DNA from: Pseudomonadota bacterium
GTDB lineage: Bacteria > Pseudomonadota > Gammaproteobacteria > Burkholderiales > Burkholderiaceae_B
DNA: 64,000 bases
NCBI GenBank assembly: GCA_023440825.1
Contig: JAEXRL010000003.1
Location: 45,562-109,561, forward strand
Reading direction: 5' to 3'
Shown piece by piece: positions 18,501 through 27,507 of this stretch; position 1 is the stretch's first letter, and every line of letters starts with the position of its first letter. The translations under genes were made by a program, and so were the position numbers. The notes beneath the pieces were generated by a model, which was given only the letters and a program-made list of their open reading frames with translations, did not search any database and was not told the origin of the DNA.

Positions 18501-19686
18501 GTCTGGCCTTCGTAAACAAGGCTTCAGCCTGTTTATAATCGTTGCTGGCCAAGGCCTGATTACCCTGATCAATCAACTGCCAGTACTGAGCCGTAGAGTA
18601 CGCTTGGCGCCAATTGGCCGGTTGCGCACGGTATGCTTGATTCAACAGACTAATAGCATCTTGAATTTTCTCTTGACGCAAACGCACAATACCCAGAGTA
18701 CCAATAGCGTCAATATGATTGGGGCGCTCTGCCAAAATGGACTGTAACTGCGATTCAGCCAAAGCCAGATCGCCACGATCCAACAACTCACGCGCCCTGC
18801 GCATAGTATCCGCATAGGGATCTACTGCCGCGGCGGCGCGAGCCGCAGCAGTACGCTGTGCCGCACTCGCCGCCTGACGTTGTTTTTGGATAAACTCCGT
18901 TTGAGAATCGTATTGAGCACGTATTTTTTGGTCGTTCGGGTACTGTTTTAAATACGACTCAAATAAGGGGCGGTACTCAACCTTAGGCAGCTCGCCCAAC
19001 CAACCCAAGGCCTCACGCCAACTTTCCAGGGCGTCTTTACTGACATCGGGAACCTTGCTTAACTGCTCCAACTGCCGCACCCCTTGCACACGTGTTGACT
19101 CTTTGCGTATTAATTGACGCGCTAAGCTCAACTGCACTTGGGCATTCTGCGGAGAACGCTCACTTAACCGGGTTAAACCATCAATGGCTTGATCCAAACC
19201 TTGTGAGTCCGCATAACCTAGCGATGAATAATACTCAGCACCCAGCTCCCCATCTGGAACTCGTCCACCCAAGGCTTCCTGATAAAGCGGTACAGCCGCT
19301 TTCGCATCGCCCTCTTGAGCCGCCTGGCGTGCGCGTGCCAAGGTGGCCTGACTTTCTGGCGAGCTCAAAACCATCTCTTGCTCTAACTGAGCGACTTTCT
19401 GGCTGTTAGGCGCGGCACGCTTTAAGCGTTCTAAGTAAGTATTTGCTGTGGCGCGCTCCTGCTGTCGTATCGCTGCTTGCGCTAAGCTAAACAAGGCCTG
19501 TTGATTGTTAGGATCCACTTGCAATAATTTATGCCAAATTTCTGCTGCCCGTTTGTAATCCCCACGCGAATGCCAATACTCCCCCTGCTCTTGCAAGACG
19601 GCCAAATTACCATTTTGTGCCTGCACACCAAAGGGAACCGAGATAGCCAACATTAATGCAGCTATTATTTTATTTTTTGCTAACAT
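15532..19686 (-). CDS. bcsC: Cellulose synthase outer-membrane export subunit BcsC
   Basis: BcsC is the periplasmic scaffold and outer-membrane pore for the cellulose strand. From the chosen ATG at 19686 the protein has 1384 residues: a signal peptide (cleavage expected after GVQAQ), then a long array of TPR repeats to about residue 850, a low-complexity Ala/Pro/Ser/Asn linker to about 1000, and a C-terminal barrel domain of about 370 residues. An ATG four codons upstream exists, but GGAG stands at good distance only from the inner ATG. The start overlaps the end of bcsZ by seven bases. It is the last gene of the bcs operon and is followed by a 12-bp hairpin. Confidence 0.95.
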   Translation of the reverse strand: MLAKNKIIAALMLAISVPFGVQAQNGNLAVLQEQGEYWHSRGDYKRAAEIWHKLLQVDPNNQQALFSLAQAAIRQQERATANTYLERLKRAAPNSQKVAQLEQEMVLSSPESQATLARARQAAQEGDAKAAVPLYQEALGGRVPDGELGAEYYSSLGYADSQGLDQAIDGLTRLSERSPQNAQVQLSLARQLIRKESTRVQGVRQLEQLSKVPDVSKDALESWREALGWLGELPKVEYRPLFESYLKQYPNDQKIRAQYDSQTEFIQKQRQAASAAQRTAAARAAAAVDPYADTMRRARELLDRGDLALAESQLQSILAERPNHIDAIGTLGIVRLRQEKIQDAISLLNQAYRAQPANWRQAYSTAQYWQLIDQGNQALASNDYKQAEALFTKARPLQAKETGAGLGLARVAMARQEYGKAEGLYRAALQQQPENSEALVGLVQAYSQGGKVETARSFVDSLSAKQLSAAGGKSRLQGMYAAGLAQAQRKSGDLASARSTLEQALATDPNSAWVRLELAELYNQSGYRKEAQGLIDGLLVTDPYNADALYTSAIFSVQQNRWQDALLSLGKIPPSLMTADMRALQQDATTHVKINYAKALGQQGRHTEAVAMLDELAAQVAREPALAAEVATAYAQAGDTTRAMAMMRRELGRSSTPNPDVLLQYAGLLFRTNQDVEAVSVLRSLESRQLSPQQAKTLRDLNNVQAIKQAESLREQGDLVAAYDTLAPVLNTAPNDPQALAALARMYAAANQPRQALDIYQGLLHDNTDDADLYLGAALVANQMRDYRYADQAVQSALSLAPDNINTLTTAAGIYRVQGKVSKAQKLLQHAVALQESDIRGYSANGLIGHAAPANTSSSAGGNPFVGLPGQRDTSTAVQTFAAQPAGNHANYAPSAGWGNDAAVQPSHLSRAAAAPMGRNAPARASNVTQPSLGRAHQDDSYAGNPYGRTPFSTPTAASRALSPLEQELALVQEDRSPELKAGAVYRSRTGSSGTSRLDEMQAPIEASMPFGDGKAFARITPTYVDAGKFSTGRWVEENVEGIRDIVGPDYVFGSVAGDRRINERMPSDQTGVGLAIGYELQGLKIDLGVTPLGFKTQSFTGGVAYSGAISADGSVKAGINVSSRPVTDSVLSFAGIESPFTGQITGGVMASGARVDISKDLGDAGLYGSASWHSLAGKNVESNRRIETNVGVYSHLINEEDHLLTAGLNLNYTSYSKNLRHFTPGHGGYFSPQNSFSFGVPFNWSKKEGNLTVKFSGALAIEHFKEKAADAFPGYSDAEAQQLYRTIFGDSAMGMIGWIPNAGAYGGQSKTGLAYNLNLAAEYDVAPGMLLGGHVGMDKSGDFRQWTGGIYMKYYFDQQQRGNTTLPLTPYDSPYRDTYNAAY

Positions 19687-20849
19687 TCCTTCTCCCATTT
19701 GGGTAGTAATGCACCCATCTCATTAAAACGGTAATACCCTTCTGCCCAACCCTGACCAAACAAACTTAGCACCACATCATAATAAGATGGCTGAGCCTTA
19801 GCTGTGCGCGTTGGCTGAAAGGCTGCTCGCAGCTCCACCTGTACGCGCTCACGCTGCCACTGTAGCTGATCAGCATTTTTCAACGCCGTAAAATACGGCA
19901 ATAATGCTGCTGAAAAGCCAAAAGGCCCTTCTCCACTTGCTACGCCCGTCAAGGTGTCCACTTTTTCTGGTGGTACCACGCGCTGCTCGGCTTGCATGAG
20001 CGTGCTCATGCCCGATAAAGCCTTTAATGTGGGCTGAGCCAAAGGGTCAGCCGGATCTATCATTCCTGCCCACAAATAAGTACGGATAGCATCGTAACTA
20101 CCTTCCGGGCCTTTTTGCTCATCAATCGTAAATACGTATTTTTCGTCTTTTAGCTGATAGGTGTTCCAATTAGCCGCTAAGCCCTTAGGACTGGCGCCTT
20201 GTATGAAACGCAGGCTGTTTTCAGGTAAGGACTGCCATTGATCGTGTTGGGAAATATTGGCGATATATCTCAACACTGGAACAGGCAAATAGCTCGCGTT
20301 CAGTAGCCAGCTGGTATCTGACTGTACAAAGCCATCTTTACCAGGCAACAACATAACGCCTAACTCAGGCAATGACACCAACTCCTGCTCTTCGATCAGC
20401 GTCAACAGCGCCTGTGCAGAGCGCTCATAGCTAGGCTCGCTCCATAGCCTACTGGCCTCCAGCAAAGCATAGACAAACCAGACATCCGCATCAGAAGCGG
20501 AGTTCGTATCTAACACTTTCCAGCTTTGATCGCTCGCCTTCCCCCAACTCCAGGCGGGCAGATTTTTCGACATATCACCAGCGGCAAGATTATCCACACT
20601 CCATTGCCACATTGAATCAAAAGCCTGACGGTCATTTGCCAACAAAGCGAAAAACATGCCATAAGATTGCCCCTCAGACGTGGTTAACTGAGTCGGCACA
20701 CTGGCATCTAAGACACGTCCGCTTTCCTGCAAAAAATGCTGTTTAAAACTATCCCACAATGGCCAATCTACAGGCGTACACGTGGTGGCCCGAGCCCCCG
20801 AGCTTAACGACAGGCTGAGCAATACGAACACGAATAGTCTATGCAGCAT
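19680..20849 (-). CDS. bcsZ: Periplasmic endoglucanase BcsZ (glycoside hydrolase family 8)
   Basis: This 389-residue GH8 cellulase has a clear signal peptide (residues 1-21, ending ARAT). The catalytic acid is predicted to be Glu59 in SEGQSYGMFFALLAND, the GH8 fingerprint. Other family segments are SDADVWFVYALLEA and YDAIRTYLWAGM. BcsZ trims or relieves stalled glucan chains in the periplasm and is a standard member of bcs operons. It follows the second bcsB by 10 bases and overlaps bcsC. Confidence 0.95.
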   Translation of the reverse strand: MLHRLFVFVLLSLSLSSGARATTCTPVDWPLWDSFKQHFLQESGRVLDASVPTQLTTSEGQSYGMFFALLANDRQAFDSMWQWSVDNLAAGDMSKNLPAWSWGKASDQSWKVLDTNSASDADVWFVYALLEASRLWSEPSYERSAQALLTLIEEQELVSLPELGVMLLPGKDGFVQSDTSWLLNASYLPVPVLRYIANISQHDQWQSLPENSLRFIQGASPKGLAANWNTYQLKDEKYVFTIDEQKGPEGSYDAIRTYLWAGMIDPADPLAQPTLKALSGMSTLMQAEQRVVPPEKVDTLTGVASGEGPFGFSAALLPYFTALKNADQLQWQRERVQVELRAAFQPTRTAKAQPSYYDVVLSLFGQGWAEGYYRFNEMGALLPKWEKEC

Positions 20850-20859
20850 TCTGACTACC

Positions 20860-23193
20860 TCAAGTCTTAACTGGTTTACGACGACGGCTTAACCATTGCC
20901 CTACTAGGAAGGCCAGCACAATGGCGCCCAACAATATAGGAATCCAAAAATGACGCCACTGACCTGCGTACTGCCACCACTGATACAGCGTCCACTGGAT
21001 ACGCGTCCATACATCCAAACTACCTACGGCGTACGTTTTTTCTGCCAGTAATGAGCGCACCTTTTCACCACGCACCACCACAGCACTGCCGGTAATACGT
21101 TCTTGTCCACTATCAATATTCAATAGAGCGTCACCTATATCCAGCAACGCTTGTGAATCAGTACCGGTTAGCACCACCACACTACGACCTTTAGTATGGG
21201 GAGATTCAAACCCGGTTAACAGGCCACTGCGCCCATCACTGCGATAAGCCACTTCACTTTGCTGGTCGCGGATCCGATCGGCCGGATTCGGACTGGTCCA
21301 ATCACTGGCACGATACACTAAGTCTGATGAGCCAAACTGCCTATTATGTTGCGCCGTGTACTCTGGCAGATATTCGCCCCACGTAGCATGCAACTTCGCA
21401 GCCGGCGCAATCACCAGCAAATCCTTATCTAGGCCTGCCCCCGTACGAGGGTCCACGACACGGACACCCGTGGCCGGTAAACCGGTAGACTCACCCATGC
21501 GCCCCATCGTGATCAAAAAGGCACTTAACTCCAGCTCGTCAGGGGACTCTGCCAGCACTACAGCCGTTTCCGATAAATCAGCTATACGAGTAAAGGGGAA
21601 ACCCGCTTCGCTAAACGCCGCCAAATCGGGCATTTCCAAATAATGGCTACGTCCACTGATGTCTATCGTGCTGTCAGGATCAATCTGACCACGCACATTA
21701 TCTAATAAAGCGTCCTTACAAAACCCCTCTTTAATGTAATCATACATATAACGGAAGGTCAGCTCAGAACGATTCATCAATTGATACAAGGGCACGTGCA
21801 CATTGTCTTGCATAGGTAGCAGCTCTCCCGGCGCCATAACGGCTAGCTCCGAGCCGCGCGCCTCTAACTGCGTCAACCCTAATAAAGGCAAGGATTTTAA
21901 ATAGTGCTGATCCACGCCGAGCAATAAGGAGGAGTTCACCGCACCGGGCTGAACCGTGTAGCGGTATTTCAAGTCCACATCAACAGGAGAAGCCCGCCAG
22001 GTGAATAAATCAGGCGGCAAACGCAGGCCCAGTCGTATGATAGGCGCGTCATAGCCGGACACCGTAAAACGTTGTGGTGTCATCAATTCGCCAAATTTAA
22101 CCGGGCGCTCCACGCTCAACCAGCGGGGTGCATCATAGGGCTGACGCGGATCAATCTGTGGTGCTTGATAAATGTCCGCTTGCGCCCCGGCTAACACCGA
22201 CCCGCCTAATACCAGCGACTGAGCCGCCATTCTTAACTGCTCAGCATTATTGCCCGCTACAACAAGCAACTTACCCTTACTATCATTAGGGTTAGACACC
22301 ATGCTGATACTGGCTCGTCCGCTTGGCTGAAACCCTGGAATCAAGGATGAGGCCTGCTCAGAGGACGCAAATACAATGCCGTGCCCTTTTTCCGGCAAAC
22401 GATTCTGCAGTGCGGTAAAGCGCGCACCCCGGTAATCTGCCAACGCTCCCAGCCAAGAAGCCACAATACCACTGGCTTCATAAGCACCGACTGAAGCTGT
22501 GCCTGCGTAAATAAAAGGCAGCTCCACACGGTTCGGATCACGGGGATCAAAAAAAGGTATGGGTAAAATCGATAAGTCGTTAATCAATGCAACTTTTTGC
22601 AAGTCCAAGCTTAAGGTACTTTGATTGCTAACGTTTGCCCAAAGACTAGAGTGCAAAGGATCTTCACACTCTAAGGTATAGTGGCCAATCAACTGTACTC
22701 GCAACTGATTATGCGCCACCAGTAAACGAGCAGGAATAGTCACTTCCTGGGTTAAAGGACGGCCTGCCTGATCTGGCGTCACAGGAATGGTGTAGACCAC
22801 CTCATCATTCACCAGCACATTAATATGTGAGTAGTCCGCCAGTAAGGAAGGAGAATAACTGTAATGCAGCGTTACCTCTCCACCGGTCGCCACCTCATCT
22901 GCACGCACATTAAAAAATACGCTGTCGCTGCCATCCACACCACGTAAGTTAAAGGCGAAACGCGCACCCAATTCCTTAAAGCTCCAGGTCTTATCTTGCT
23001 GCAGCGCACGTTGCGCATAGGGCAAGCTATCACGAGGGGCCATCGCGCCCTGAGCCCCACCATATAGCTCAAAAGAAGAACCTACGTTACTCGCCGTTTG
23101 CGCAGCACTACTGACTGCTCCAAGTAGCAAGCCAGCTGTCAGCAATGACGAAGTAACACGACGAAGAGAAGTTTTCATGTCTACCATACTCAT
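20860..23193 (-). CDS. bcsB: Cellulose synthase periplasmic subunit BcsB, second copy
   Basis: BcsB is a periplasmic, membrane-anchored partner of BcsA that guides the glucan and stabilises the synthase. This 777-residue copy has a signal peptide, repeated jelly-roll carbohydrate-binding and flavodoxin-like domains, and a C-terminal membrane helix (WIPILLGAIVLAFLVGQWL) with a basic cytoplasmic tail. It shares with its neighbour the segments ECEDPLHSSLW, LPIPFFDPRDP, LGLRLPPDLF and DLSETAVVLAE, so both are true BcsB proteins. The ATG overlaps the stop of the upstream copy by one base (TAATG), indicating coupled translation. All expected domains are present, so it does not look like a decaying duplicate. 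Confidence 0.92.
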   Translation of the reverse strand: MSMVDMKTSLRRVTSSLLTAGLLLGAVSSAAQTASNVGSSFELYGGAQGAMAPRDSLPYAQRALQQDKTWSFKELGARFAFNLRGVDGSDSVFFNVRADEVATGGEVTLHYSYSPSLLADYSHINVLVNDEVVYTIPVTPDQAGRPLTQEVTIPARLLVAHNQLRVQLIGHYTLECEDPLHSSLWANVSNQSTLSLDLQKVALINDLSILPIPFFDPRDPNRVELPFIYAGTASVGAYEASGIVASWLGALADYRGARFTALQNRLPEKGHGIVFASSEQASSLIPGFQPSGRASISMVSNPNDSKGKLLVVAGNNAEQLRMAAQSLVLGGSVLAGAQADIYQAPQIDPRQPYDAPRWLSVERPVKFGELMTPQRFTVSGYDAPIIRLGLRLPPDLFTWRASPVDVDLKYRYTVQPGAVNSSLLLGVDQHYLKSLPLLGLTQLEARGSELAVMAPGELLPMQDNVHVPLYQLMNRSELTFRYMYDYIKEGFCKDALLDNVRGQIDPDSTIDISGRSHYLEMPDLAAFSEAGFPFTRIADLSETAVVLAESPDELELSAFLITMGRMGESTGLPATGVRVVDPRTGAGLDKDLLVIAPAAKLHATWGEYLPEYTAQHNRQFGSSDLVYRASDWTSPNPADRIRDQQSEVAYRSDGRSGLLTGFESPHTKGRSVVVLTGTDSQALLDIGDALLNIDSGQERITGSAVVVRGEKVRSLLAEKTYAVGSLDVWTRIQWTLYQWWQYAGQWRHFWIPILLGAIVLAFLVGQWLSRRRKPVKT

Positions 23194-25301
23194 TATTGTC
23201 CTGCCGCACTGGTTGCTCTGAGACGGCTACGGGCACGGGCGCGCAAGCCTATATAAGCCACCAAGCTGGCTAAACTTATGCCCATGATGAAAAGCAAAGC
23301 GAGTAACCAGGGTCTCTCGCCTAAGAAAAATTGCAAACCACGCCACCAACCTAGGTGACCGGTGTAGTAAGTGGTTTTTGTCGATACCACCTCAACCTTA
23401 CTGCCTGTGGTCGACACCACGCTACCTTGCACCGCCGATCCCAAATTGGCCTGACTCAACAATTCGGTAATGTTTTGCTCCACCACGCGCGAGTCCGTAC
23501 CTTTCACAACTACGACATGACGCAACCGGCTCAAGGGGGAGCGAAAACCTGTTAAGACAGTCTGGGCACCGCGTAAATTTTGAGCAGCGGAAGGCAAGTA
23601 TTTTTGCCATTGATCCAGCAGCGCCAGGCCTCCCCCACCTGCCAAAAGCAGCAAGTCTTTATCTTCCAAACCTTGGCTTGTTTTGGGATCCAGATAAACC
23701 TGCACCTCGGTAGCGGGATAGCCTGTAGATTGGCCAATTCGTGCCATCAACATCAGAAATGTATTCACATCACTGTCATTGGCCTGCAGTAGCACGGCTG
23801 TCTCGGATAGATCCGCCATACGGCTAAACGGGTAACCGGCATCAAAAAACACACCCATATTAGGCATCGCCAGATGGTGCATCATGCCGGTCAAATCCAA
23901 GCTAGAGTCTGGGTCGACCGCGCTACGCACATTGTCAGCCAGCAGATTCTCACACTCATTAAAAGTAGGCGTAGGGTAGTAAAACCTAAAGCTAAGTGTC
24001 GCCCGAGTGGATAAAGCGCTCAACGGTATCATGATATCTTTCTCAACTAAAGGCAAAGTATCATTTCCGAATAGGCTGTCTAGCTCAGCATCGCCCTGAT
24101 TAAACCAGAGTGTTTTAAGCTGCGCGTCCCCAATATAGGCAGACAAATACGCATCCGCATCACTCACATTTCGAGCTGGCCGATACTTAAGCGTCATCGG
24201 CACACGCCCACGTCGCCAAGCGTACAGATCGGGCGGTAAACGCAAGTGCATATGGATGGGGCTAGGCTTGTAGCCATAAGTGGTTAAAGCCTGAGTGTCG
24301 ATAATGTCCCCAAACTTGACTGGCTTATCCGTGGGCAGCCAGTTGGGTGCATCATAAGCTTGGCGTGCTTGCACATCCACTTTGATATCGATGGCTTCAG
24401 GCCCCGACAAAAAGTCCCCGCCCAGGGCTGCGGCACGAGCCGCAACCACGACATCTGCAGCACTTTGCCCCGCCACCACCAACATTTTTTCTATGCCGCC
24501 GTGGGGAGCATCTAGTAACTGCAGGCTGGCACCATTACCCGTAGAACGAATACCTAGCACGGCTAAATCGGCCTGCGTACCCACGGCAATCACCGCTCCC
24601 GTAGCAGGCAACTGCTTTTCTACTTGTATATCTATGCCACGATGGCCAGACAAAGCGCCAAACCAGGACGCCAAGATACCCGCCGCCTGCACATTTTCTT
24701 GGCTGCTTTTCGGCATCACTAAGGTGATGCGCTGACGACGTGGGTCGTTCGTATCGAAAAAAGGTACGGGCAATAAACTTAGCTCGTTAGGCAAGGCCTT
24801 AGCACGTACCGTAAAGTCCAAGCTAGACTGCGCCTGCAACTCAGTCCATAAGGACGCGTGTAAAGGGTCCTCACACTCTCGTGTGTAATGAGCAACCTGA
24901 TGAAAACGCAGCTCGTTCATGGGCTTTAACTGAGCGGCCGGCAGCACGAACTCATAAGTCTTTTCAGCACTAATGCCAGCCCGATGATCCAATAGGACGG
25001 TACGAACCATTTGATCGTTCAGATACACGGTCAGATTCGACAACTCGGCAATTAAGGCGTCAGAATGACTCAGACGTAAACTCAGGCGTAAGTCTTCAAC
25101 AATTTGGTCCTCACGTACACCGAACCACACGCTGCTGTTGTCCTCTACCCCCATCAAAGTAATATCATCTTCCCCACCTAACAGGCTTAACTCTAACTGA
25201 TACTGCTCTGCCTGCGCCGGGCTTGTTAACACAGATAGCGCCGACAACATCGCCAGTAAGCGTATGCCGCGTTTCAATAAAATCAGTGCTGCCATGCCCA
25301 T
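23193..25301 (-). CDS. bcsB: Cellulose synthase periplasmic subunit BcsB, first copy
   Basis: This 702-residue BcsB lies 4 bases after bcsA, the normal bcsB position. It has a signal peptide ending in AQAEQ, the ECEDPLHASLW and LPVPFFDTNDP segments, LHLRLPPDLYAW-type and DLSETAVLLQ segments, and a C-terminal membrane helix near residues 665-685 followed by an Arg-rich tail. It is about 75 residues shorter than the following BcsB and clearly diverged from it. Two full-length BcsB proteins from one operon suggest either a mixed BcsB ring around BcsA or a specialised second subunit; this is inference. Confidence 0.92.
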   Translation of the reverse strand: MGMAALILLKRGIRLLAMLSALSVLTSPAQAEQYQLELSLLGGEDDITLMGVEDNSSVWFGVREDQIVEDLRLSLRLSHSDALIAELSNLTVYLNDQMVRTVLLDHRAGISAEKTYEFVLPAAQLKPMNELRFHQVAHYTRECEDPLHASLWTELQAQSSLDFTVRAKALPNELSLLPVPFFDTNDPRRQRITLVMPKSSQENVQAAGILASWFGALSGHRGIDIQVEKQLPATGAVIAVGTQADLAVLGIRSTGNGASLQLLDAPHGGIEKMLVVAGQSAADVVVAARAAALGGDFLSGPEAIDIKVDVQARQAYDAPNWLPTDKPVKFGDIIDTQALTTYGYKPSPIHMHLRLPPDLYAWRRGRVPMTLKYRPARNVSDADAYLSAYIGDAQLKTLWFNQGDAELDSLFGNDTLPLVEKDIMIPLSALSTRATLSFRFYYPTPTFNECENLLADNVRSAVDPDSSLDLTGMMHHLAMPNMGVFFDAGYPFSRMADLSETAVLLQANDSDVNTFLMLMARIGQSTGYPATEVQVYLDPKTSQGLEDKDLLLLAGGGGLALLDQWQKYLPSAAQNLRGAQTVLTGFRSPLSRLRHVVVVKGTDSRVVEQNITELLSQANLGSAVQGSVVSTTGSKVEVVSTKTTYYTGHLGWWRGLQFFLGERPWLLALLFIMGISLASLVAYIGLRARARSRLRATSAAGQ

Positions 25302-25305
25302 ATGC

Positions 25306-27495
25306 TTACTCTGAGACTCGCTCGAACTTACGCGCCAGACGGCGTCGTATTAATTGCTTTGTCTCGCGCCCCAACACCGCAAAACCCCGTAAGCTGATAT
25401 GCCCAATTGAGCGTATAGCGACCCATGTAGAGTCTTTATCGCCATCTGCCCAAAATAGCGCCCATGTGTCTGCTCTAGCGAAAGTGACTTTGGCCAACTC
25501 AGCCTGCTGCTCGATACTGAGCTCTTCAAACTGCATGCCCAGCTTATTTTCGCCCACAAAAACCAGTCGAGCCGGAAATATGGCTTCTTCTTGGTTGCGG
25601 AACACACTTACCCAAACCCGCTCGCCGACCTGTATAGGTAAAGCACCGCTTGTTTTCACACCTAAGCCAAACTGCGAGAAATCCGTGGTTTCACAGGCAA
25701 AGCGGTAACCACCCTCTGTCTGAATAGTGGCCGTTAAATTGGACACCACCCGCGGAGCCTGACGCACCTGCTTACGTTCGCCCGCAACCGCCAAACTCGC
25801 ACTGGAGATCACGATATTGTGTAAGGTCCAGCCCAGGTTCATGATCAAGGTCCAAATCAGGGCCCACGTATCGGCATAAAATACCAAGCTGAAAATACCC
25901 ACCGCAAAGCCAATCAGATTCAAGCTTAATAAAGCGATATAGGGACGTGAGAGCTCCCAATCAAAATAATCCTCTTCAATCACCCCACCTTTCTGCGTCA
26001 CGTTAAAACGCGCCTTGTTGGGCGAAATAACAGTAGCCAGTGTAGGCAGCATGATGTACCAAGCCAGTACCGTCTCATACACCTCGTTCCAGAAGGTATG
26101 GCGGAACTTGCCTTGCATGCGCGAGTTCGTCATCAGTGCGTGCACAATATGCGGCAAGGCATAGGCCATAATGAGCAATGCCGATGCATTAAAAACGTGC
26201 GCACCAAAAAACAGATACGCCAAGGGCGCGGTTAAAAACACCAAGCGAGGCAAGCCGTAAAAAAAGTGCAAAGCAGCACTGGCATAGCATAAGCGCTGCG
26301 CCCAGCTTAAGCCTTTACCAATCAATGGATTATGGGAACGAAAAATCTGTGCCATGCCCCGCGCCCAACGTATACGCTGCCCCACATGGCGCGACAAGCT
26401 TTCCGTGGCCAGACCGGCTGCGAGCGGTACGGCAAGATAGGCGGTGTTATAACCCTTGCGGTTCATCTTCAAAGCGGTCAAGGCGTCTTCGGTCACACTT
26501 TCTACAGCCACCCCACCTACGTCCAACAAAGCGCTACGGCGTAGTACGGCACACGATCCGCAAAAGAACGTCGCATTCCACAGATCATTCCCATCTTGAG
26601 TTAAGCCATAAAACAGCTTGCCTTCATTAGGTACCTTTTTAAATACCTCAAGGTTTTGCTCTAAGGGGTCAGGAGAAAAGAAAACGTGCGGGGTTTGCAA
26701 CATTGCCAGTTTCGGATCACGCAAGAACCAGCCCATCACAACTTGCAAAAAAGACCGTGTCGGGACGTGGTCACAATCGAAAATGGCCACATACTCACCA
26801 TCCGTGACCTTTAATGCCTCGTTAATATTGCCCGCTTTTGCATGCTTATTATTGTCGCGTGTGATATAGCCCACCCCAGCCTTATCACAAAACTCTTTAA
26901 ATTCAGGACGGTTTCCATCATCTAGCACATATATTTTGAACCGATGGGCTGGCCAATCATGCGCTAAGGCGGTCAAAGCAGTTTGACTCACCACTTCCAG
27001 TGGTTCGTTATAGGTCGGAATAAAAATATCAACACTAGGCCACAAATCCACATCTTCCGGCAGCGGCACAGGTTTACGTTTTAACGGCCACGCCGACTGA
27101 AAATAGCTCAGCAACAGCACCAAGATGGTGTAAATTTCCGCCGCTAACAGGCCATAACCGAAAACGGCGTCAACGGTCGTTTCAAACCCTAAGGTTGAGG
27201 TCAGCCGCCAATACAGATACCGCAATGACGTAACAATCGAGATGCCAACCAGAATCAGGGTAGCCAATCGACCTGTAGTCAGACGATTAATAATATATGC
27301 AGATAAAAAGGTGGTCAGGGCGAAGCCAAGCTGCGCATACAAAGTAAAGGGCGTCACCACCACCACCCAGCACAAGGCAATACCTATGACTGTCGCCAGC
27401 CTTAACATCCAAGGGCCTAGAGTCCACTCCGGCACATGCTCGGGAAGATAACGCGACTTTTCATCCACAAATGACGGCTCGGCCTTCATGCTCAC
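25306..27495 (-). CDS. bcsA: Cellulose synthase catalytic subunit BcsA (UDP-forming)
   Basis: BcsA polymerises UDP-glucose into beta-1,4-glucan and moves the chain across the inner membrane. The 729-residue protein has N-terminal membrane helices, then a GT2 domain with Asp193 in DDG (192-194), DCD (240-242), FFCGS (310-314), TED (335-337) and QRIRW (373-377). More membrane helices and the gating-loop motif FNVTQK (497-502) follow. The C-terminal PilZ domain has both c-di-GMP motifs: RQAPR (578-582) and DFSQFG (605-610). Cellulose output is therefore probably activated by cyclic di-GMP. It lies between bcsQ (12-base gap) and the first bcsB. Confidence 0.97.
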   Translation of the reverse strand: MSMKAEPSFVDEKSRYLPEHVPEWTLGPWMLRLATVIGIALCWVVVVTPFTLYAQLGFALTTFLSAYIINRLTTGRLATLILVGISIVTSLRYLYWRLTSTLGFETTVDAVFGYGLLAAEIYTILVLLLSYFQSAWPLKRKPVPLPEDVDLWPSVDIFIPTYNEPLEVVSQTALTALAHDWPAHRFKIYVLDDGNRPEFKEFCDKAGVGYITRDNNKHAKAGNINEALKVTDGEYVAIFDCDHVPTRSFLQVVMGWFLRDPKLAMLQTPHVFFSPDPLEQNLEVFKKVPNEGKLFYGLTQDGNDLWNATFFCGSCAVLRRSALLDVGGVAVESVTEDALTALKMNRKGYNTAYLAVPLAAGLATESLSRHVGQRIRWARGMAQIFRSHNPLIGKGLSWAQRLCYASAALHFFYGLPRLVFLTAPLAYLFFGAHVFNASALLIMAYALPHIVHALMTNSRMQGKFRHTFWNEVYETVLAWYIMLPTLATVISPNKARFNVTQKGGVIEEDYFDWELSRPYIALLSLNLIGFAVGIFSLVFYADTWALIWTLIMNLGWTLHNIVISSASLAVAGERKQVRQAPRVVSNLTATIQTEGGYRFACETTDFSQFGLGVKTSGALPIQVGERVWVSVFRNQEEAIFPARLVFVGENKLGMQFEELSIEQQAELAKVTFARADTWALFWADGDKDSTWVAIRSIGHISLRGFAVLGRETKQLIRRRLARKFERVSE

Positions 27496-27507
27496 CCTCC
27501 CTGATTA

